Part shown: positions 7,039 through 9,632 of the stretch, one piece after another
Numbering within the stretch: position 1 is the stretch's first letter
Layout: each line of letters starts with the position of its first letter
Assembly (NCBI GenBank): GCA_018266095.1
Contig: JAFEBC010000567.1
Span: 1 to 9,632, forward strand
Direction of reading: 5' to 3'
Source of the DNA: Deltaproteobacteria bacterium
Lineage (GTDB): Bacteria > Myxococcota > Myxococcia > Myxococcales > 40CM-4-68-19
DNA: 9,632 nt
The notes under the pieces: generated by a model
The model's input: the letters and a program-made list of their open reading frames with translations, nothing else
Told to the model about the DNA's origin: nothing
The model's database searches: none
Translations under genes and position numbers: made by a program

Positions 7039-7674
7039 ATGGCGGATTCAGGAAAGCGCCCGGCCAAGACGCTGGGCAGGAAGGGAGCGGCGCGGTCCGC
7101 TCCGGAGCCGAAGCAAGCGGCCGTGAAGGCCAAGCCCGCGTCGAAGCCCGAGAAGGCCGAGAAGCCGGAGAAGGCCCACGCTCCCGAGAAGGCGCCGAAG
7201 TCGCCCAAGGCCGCGGAGCCACAGGAGGATCTCGACATCCTCGGGCCGCACGAGCGGGCCATCATCGATCAGCTCTCGCAGCGGACGCGGCTGACCCCGC
7301 GCGAGGTGGTGGCGCGCGCGCTCTCGGCCTACGCAGCGGCGGTGGTGCCCTCGATGACGCTGGCGATGGGCCCCAAGCGGCCCGACCAGGCCGTGCGCCT
7401 GTTCGTCGCCGGCGACGGGCGGCCGGGGAGCGAGATCGGCATGGGAGAGTTCACGCTGGGCAGCGCCGAGGGGGCCGATCTGCGCCTGGATCTGCCGCTC
7501 ATCGCGCCGCGGCACGCGCGCATCCTCTGGAAGGAAGAGCGCCCTGTTTTCGAGGACTTGAAGTCTCCGCGCGGGTCGTATCGGCACGGGCAGCCGCTGG
7601 ACGTACGCATGCTCGAGGACGGCGACGAGATCGACCTCGGAGGCTTCTTGCCGCTGCGCTTCCGGCTGGCCTGA
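7039..7674 (+). CDS. FHA-domain protein with basic tail and ribbon-helix-helix-like segment
   Basis: This 211-residue cytosolic protein has three parts. Residues 1-62 are Lys/Ala/Pro-rich and disordered, with KPEK-type repeats at 36-52. Residues about 65-102 contain a segment of the form IIDQLSQRTRLTPREVVARA, which resembles the two helices of Arc/CopG-type ribbon-helix-helix proteins. Residues about 118-211 are a forkhead-associated (FHA) domain: FTLGS (138-142), APRHARI (156-162), DLKSPRGSY (173-181) and EDGDEIDLGG (193-202). FHA domains bind phosphothreonine through Arg after Gly, Ser and His in SxxH, and Asn in NG. Here these positions are S142, A156, H159 and R178, so only the His remains and phosphopeptide binding is doubtful. 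The ATG at 7039 has AGGA 11 nt upstream. The gene is divergent from the kinase and 109 nt ahead of the anti-sigma gene. FHA identity is fairly certain; the middle segment is a suggestion. Confidence 0.88.
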   Translation: MADSGKRPAKTLGRKGAARSAPEPKQAAVKAKPASKPEKAEKPEKAHAPEKAPKSPKAAEPQEDLDILGPHERAIIDQLSQRTRLTPREVVARALSAYAAAVVPSMTLAMGPKRPDQAVRLFVAGDGRPGSEIGMGEFTLGSAEGADLRLDLPLIAPRHARILWKEERPVFEDLKSPRGSYRHGQPLDVRMLEDGDEIDLGGFLPLRFRLA

Positions 7675-7744
7675 AACGGACGCGTGCGTCGAAACAATCG
7701 GGTCGTGTAACCTTACGGCCACGCCCTGTGTCGTTGATCACGAG

Positions 7745-7761
7745 CGGGTCATGCCGACCCG
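7745..7761 (+). repeat. Hairpin in the leader of the anti-sigma gene
   Basis: CGGGTC (7745-7750) and GACCCG (7756-7761) form a perfect 6-bp stem with the 5-nt loop ATGCC. It lies between the FHA gene and the anti-sigma gene and ends 22 nt before the preferred start. No T-run follows. It may be an RNA hairpin in the leader, a weak terminator of the FHA transcript, or chance. The alternative ATG at 7751 falls inside its loop. The rest of 7675-7783 shows no promoter I can defend. Confidence 0.4.
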
Positions 7762-7772
7762 GAAGTCCTCCC

Positions 7773-7776
7773 GGAG
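7773..7776 (+). promoter_or_regulatory. Ribosome binding site that decides the anti-sigma start
   Basis: GGAG lies 7 nt before the ATG at 7784. The in-frame ATG at 7751 has no comparable site and adds 11 residues outside the zinc-finger fold, so 7784 is preferred. Confidence 0.6.
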
Positions 7777-7783
7777 CCTTCCC

Positions 7784-8272
7784 ATGTCTACCCAGCCCGA
7801 CACAGTGCACGAGGCCCACCGGCTCGGCGCGCTGCTCGACGGGCGCCTGGCTGCCGGGGAGCAGGACTCGGTGCGGGCGCACCTGGCCACCTGCGCGGCC
7901 TGCGCGGACGAGCTGAAGCTGCTCGGCGAGGCGCGGGCGCTGCTGCCGGCGCTGACCGCGTTCGAGGCGCGTCCCGGGTTCGCGGCCAAGGTGGCGATCC
8001 ACGCGGACGAGGCGCGCGGCCGCTCGATCTTCGCGCGCTTCCGCTGGGCCTTCGGCGGCGTGCTGCTGGCGGGCACGGCCGCGCTGGCGCTCCTCCTCTT
8101 CCTGTCGCCGCGACAGGCCGCAGACGATCGCGCGGGGCTCATCGCCAGCAACGACTTCGCGGTGGCGCAGAAGCTGGACCTGCTCGAGGATCTCCCGGTG
8201 ATGCAGAACCAGGAGGCGCTCGAGGATCTCGAGGTCGTCGAATCGCTGCACCTCCTGGGGACGGCCCAATGA
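7784..8272 (+). CDS. Membrane anti-sigma factor with ZAS-type zinc finger (zf-HC2)
   Basis: This 162-residue single-pass membrane protein should hold an ECF sigma factor inactive at the membrane. The N-terminal cytosolic domain has the HX3CX2C core of the zf-HC2/ZAS family: H33, C37 and C40, in AHLATCAACADEL. An upstream His (H9 or H12) is a candidate fourth ligand, and the preceding LGALLDGRLAAGEQ is typical. One membrane helix lies at about 89-107. The periplasmic tail (about 108-162) is acidic and Leu-rich, with LDLLEDL (131-137) and LEDLEVVESL. No sigma factor gene is adjacent: the upstream gene encodes the FHA protein. The stop overlaps the next start as ATGA, so translational coupling with the DUF3106-type protein is likely. 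A membrane anti-sigma factor could be a substrate of an RseP-type protease such as the one encoded at 1302, but nothing here proves it. Confidence 0.85.
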   Translation: MSTQPDTVHEAHRLGALLDGRLAAGEQDSVRAHLATCAACADELKLLGEARALLPALTAFEARPGFAAKVAIHADEARGRSIFARFRWAFGGVLLAGTAALALLLFLSPRQAADDRAGLIASNDFAVAQKLDLLEDLPVMQNQEALEDLEVVESLHLLGTAQ

Positions 8273-8811
8273 TCGCCCGCGCCGCCATCGCCCTCGCGCT
8301 CGCGCTGACCTTCCTCGCCGCCCCCGCGCGCGCCGAGGAGCCCACGCCCGAGGAGCGCTTCGCCAAGCTGCCGCTCGAGAAGCAAGAGGAGCTGCGCCAG
8401 CGCTTCCGCGAGTGGCAGCAGCTCACGCCCGAGGAGCGCGCCGAGCTGCGCGAGAAGCTCGACCGGCTGCGCAAGCTGGCGCCGGAGGAGCGCAAGATGG
8501 TCGAGTCGGCCTACGAGCGCTTCCAGAAGCTGAGCCCGGAGGAGCGCCAGAAGGTCATCGAGCAGTGGAAGAAGTTCCGCGCGCTGCCGCCGGAGAAGAA
8601 GGCCGAGCTGCGCCAGTCGCTGCGCGAGGTGCTGCGCTCGAGCCCCGAGGAGCGCGAGAAGATCCTCGAGAACATGCGCCGCTGGCAGGCGATGTCGCCC
8701 GAGGAGCGCGAGACCGCGCGCAGGCAGTTCCGGGAGCGGCGCGAGCAGCTCCAGCGTCAGCGGCAGGAGCTGCGGCAGGAGCAGCGCCGCGAGCGGCGTG
8801 GGCGGCCATGA
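8269..8811 (+). CDS. DUF3106-type secreted protein with seven 18-residue helical repeats
   Basis: This 180-residue protein has a clear signal peptide (hydrophobic 5-19) with a probable cut after ARA at residue 22, so it is periplasmic. The mature part is almost wholly charged and helical. Residues 34-159 are seven tandem units of exactly 18 residues with consensus L-S-P-E-E-R then a helix, for example LTPEERAELREKLDRLRK. This fits DUF3106, a family of unknown function that I recall beside sigma and anti-sigma genes in other proteobacteria. The last 20 residues are Gln/Arg-rich. SPEER is a common helix start, so each unit probably forms one helix and a turn. The layout is loosely reminiscent of CpxP/Spy-like periplasmic proteins, without their LTxxQ motif. 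The ATG overlaps the anti-sigma stop by 4 nt (ATGA). The function is unknown; a role in sensing or stabilising envelope components is an inference from context. Confidence 0.85.
   Translation: MIARAAIALALALTFLAAPARAEEPTPEERFAKLPLEKQEELRQRFREWQQLTPEERAELREKLDRLRKLAPEERKMVESAYERFQKLSPEERQKVIEQWKKFRALPPEKKAELRQSLREVLRSSPEEREKILENMRRWQAMSPEERETARRQFRERREQLQRQRQELRQEQRRERRGRP
8368..8745 (+). repeat. Seven tandem 54-bp coding repeats
   Basis: The Pro codons of successive PEER/PEK motifs lie at 8428, 8482, 8536, 8590, 8644 and 8698, exactly 54 nt apart. A first, diverged unit begins at 8368. A truncated half-copy (TPEER, residues 26-30) precedes the array. The DNA units are diverged outside the CC[CG]GAGGAGCGC core, so this is an old protein repeat and not a recent expansion. 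Confidence 0.85.
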
Positions 8812-8843
8812 CGGCGCTCGACGCGGCCCGGTTGGGGGGCTAG
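8808..8843 (+). CDS. Possible 11-codon ORF linking two genes
   Basis: An ATG overlaps the DUF3106-type gene stop as ATGA and opens the frame MTALDAARLGG, which ends in TAG at 8841-8843, directly before and in frame with the next gene's ATG at 8844. It may be a short coupling peptide, or the former N-terminus of the following gene cut off by a nonsense change. It may also be chance. No good ribosome site is seen, but coupling at ATGA would not need one. Confidence 0.25.
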   Translation: MTALDAARLGG

Positions 8844-9272
8844 ATGGTCCCGCTCTGGCTCTGGGTCGCGGCTGGGCTGGCCGTGATGCAGAGCGCTGAT
8901 CACGCGTCCGACGCGGGGCACCCGGCGCCGAAGCAGACGATGGTGGTCGACACGGGCCCTGCGCCCGAAGCGCCGTCGAGCGAGCCCAAGTCGGTCGCGG
9001 AGGTCAAGCCCGCGAAGGATTCGAAGGCCGCTGACCCTGCGAGCGCGAGCGCCAGCGCGAAGGATCCCAGGGACTCGAAGGATCGATCCGACAAGTCCGC
9101 CAAGGCCAAGCTCTCCCCCGAGGACGCCGAGCTCGCGCGCCAGATGGACGTGCTCGAGCGCATGGACGAGCTCAAGTACTACGAGCTGTTCGAGCCGGTG
9201 GAGCCGGACGCGAAGGGGAACGCGAAGCAGGCCAAGCCGGTGCAGGGGACGACGCCGAGCGCGCCGCAGTAG
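8844..9272 (+). CDS. Small protein with N-terminal hydrophobic segment and acidic Leu motif
   Basis: I do not recognise this 142-residue protein. It begins with a short hydrophobic segment (about 1-16, rich in Trp, Leu and Ala) that could be a signal peptide or membrane anchor, though it lacks the usual N-terminal Lys or Arg. Residues about 27-90 are a disordered Lys/Ser/Asp/Ala/Pro-rich linker. Residues 90-118 form a probable amphipathic acidic helix, LSPEDAELARQMDVLERM and on to KYYELFEP. This motif resembles the tail of the anti-sigma factor encoded two genes upstream. The end is again disordered. A G-run (8834-8839) 4 nt before the ATG can serve as ribosome site. The gene follows the DUF3106-type gene by 32 nt and is very likely in its operon. 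Its stop is only 5 nt from the uvrA stop on the other strand. A common envelope-associated role with the two upstream genes is inferred. Confidence 0.8.
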   Translation: MVPLWLWVAAGLAVMQSADHASDAGHPAPKQTMVVDTGPAPEAPSSEPKSVAEVKPAKDSKAADPASASASAKDPRDSKDRSDKSAKAKLSPEDAELARQMDVLERMDELKYYELFEPVEPDAKGNAKQAKPVQGTTPSAPQ

Positions 9273-9277
9273 GATCG

Positions 9278-9632
<355 letters not shown>

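Noticed and set aside
7679..7690. Inverted repeat GACGC-GT-GCGTC just after the FHA stop
   Set aside because: The effective stem is only 4 bp and no T-run follows, so it is too weak to call a terminator.
7689..7713. Sigma-70-like promoter TCGAAA ... TAACCT ahead of the anti-sigma gene
   Set aside because: The spacer is 13 nt, too short, and both boxes match poorly. An ECF-type GAAAC ... CGTT pair in the same gap has a spacing near 36 nt, too long.
7751..7783. Alternative ATG at 7751 for the anti-sigma factor
   Set aside because: It has no ribosome site and falls in a hairpin loop. The ATG at 7784 has GGAG at 7 nt spacing and starts just before the conserved domain.

Overview
This is a GC-rich stretch of a bacterial chromosome, and nearly every base is coding. 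Several traits suggest a myxobacterium or relative (Myxococcota, the former Deltaproteobacteria). These are the very high GC at third codon positions, a lipoprotein with a Gly/Asn/Asp linker followed by disulfide-type Cys modules, a WHy-domain lipoprotein, an FHA-domain protein and a cytosolic PAS hybrid kinase. No ribosomal RNA or other taxonomic marker is present, so the assignment is an inference and the genus is open. I see no mobile element, CRISPR array, tRNA or rRNA. No gene-free stretch exceeds about 120 bases.

Layout. (1) Positions 1-2363, + strand: the 3' end of an unrecognised gene, a NUDIX hydrolase with a perfect Nudix box, and a single-PDZ RseP-type site-2 protease starting at TTG. 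(2) 2480-3385, - strand: a lipoprotein with two WHy/LEA14-like domains. It is divergent from (3) 3479-5029, + strand: a secreted Cys-rich lipoprotein with about eight CX5C modules. (4) 5026-6987, - strand: a soluble PAS-PAS-HisKA-HATPase-REC hybrid histidine kinase, whose stop codon overlaps that of the Cys-rich gene through a shared CTAG. (5) 7039-9272, + strand: an FHA protein with a Lys/Pro-rich tail and a ribbon-helix-helix-like middle, then a ZAS-type membrane anti-sigma factor, a DUF3106-type periplasmic helical-repeat protein (ATGA overlap), and a small protein with an N-terminal hydrophobic segment. (6) 9278-9632, - strand: the C-terminal end of UvrA, running off the window.

How the genes may work together. 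Genes 7784-9272 form a tight unit: a transmembrane anti-sigma factor, a secreted repeat protein and a third protein that shares an acidic 'A-x-x-L/M-D-x-L-E' motif with the anti-sigma tail. This looks like a cell-envelope sensing module, but no sigma factor lies beside it. RseP-type proteases cut membrane anti-sigma factors, so the protease at 1302-2363 is a conceivable partner; this is inference only. The NUDIX hydrolase (nucleotide sanitation or NDP-sugar metabolism) and UvrA (nucleotide excision repair) are housekeeping genes.

The least ordinary signals are: perfect hairpins at or just inside the 3' ends of all three convergent gene pairs; an FHA domain lacking most phosphothreonine-binding residues and joined to a possible DNA-binding segment; a Pro-to-Gln change right after the Walker B glutamate of UvrA; an exact 18-residue repeat in the DUF3106-type protein; and an in-frame stop separating an 11-codon ORF from the last + strand gene. 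I see no clear evidence of a wholly new defence or mobile system.
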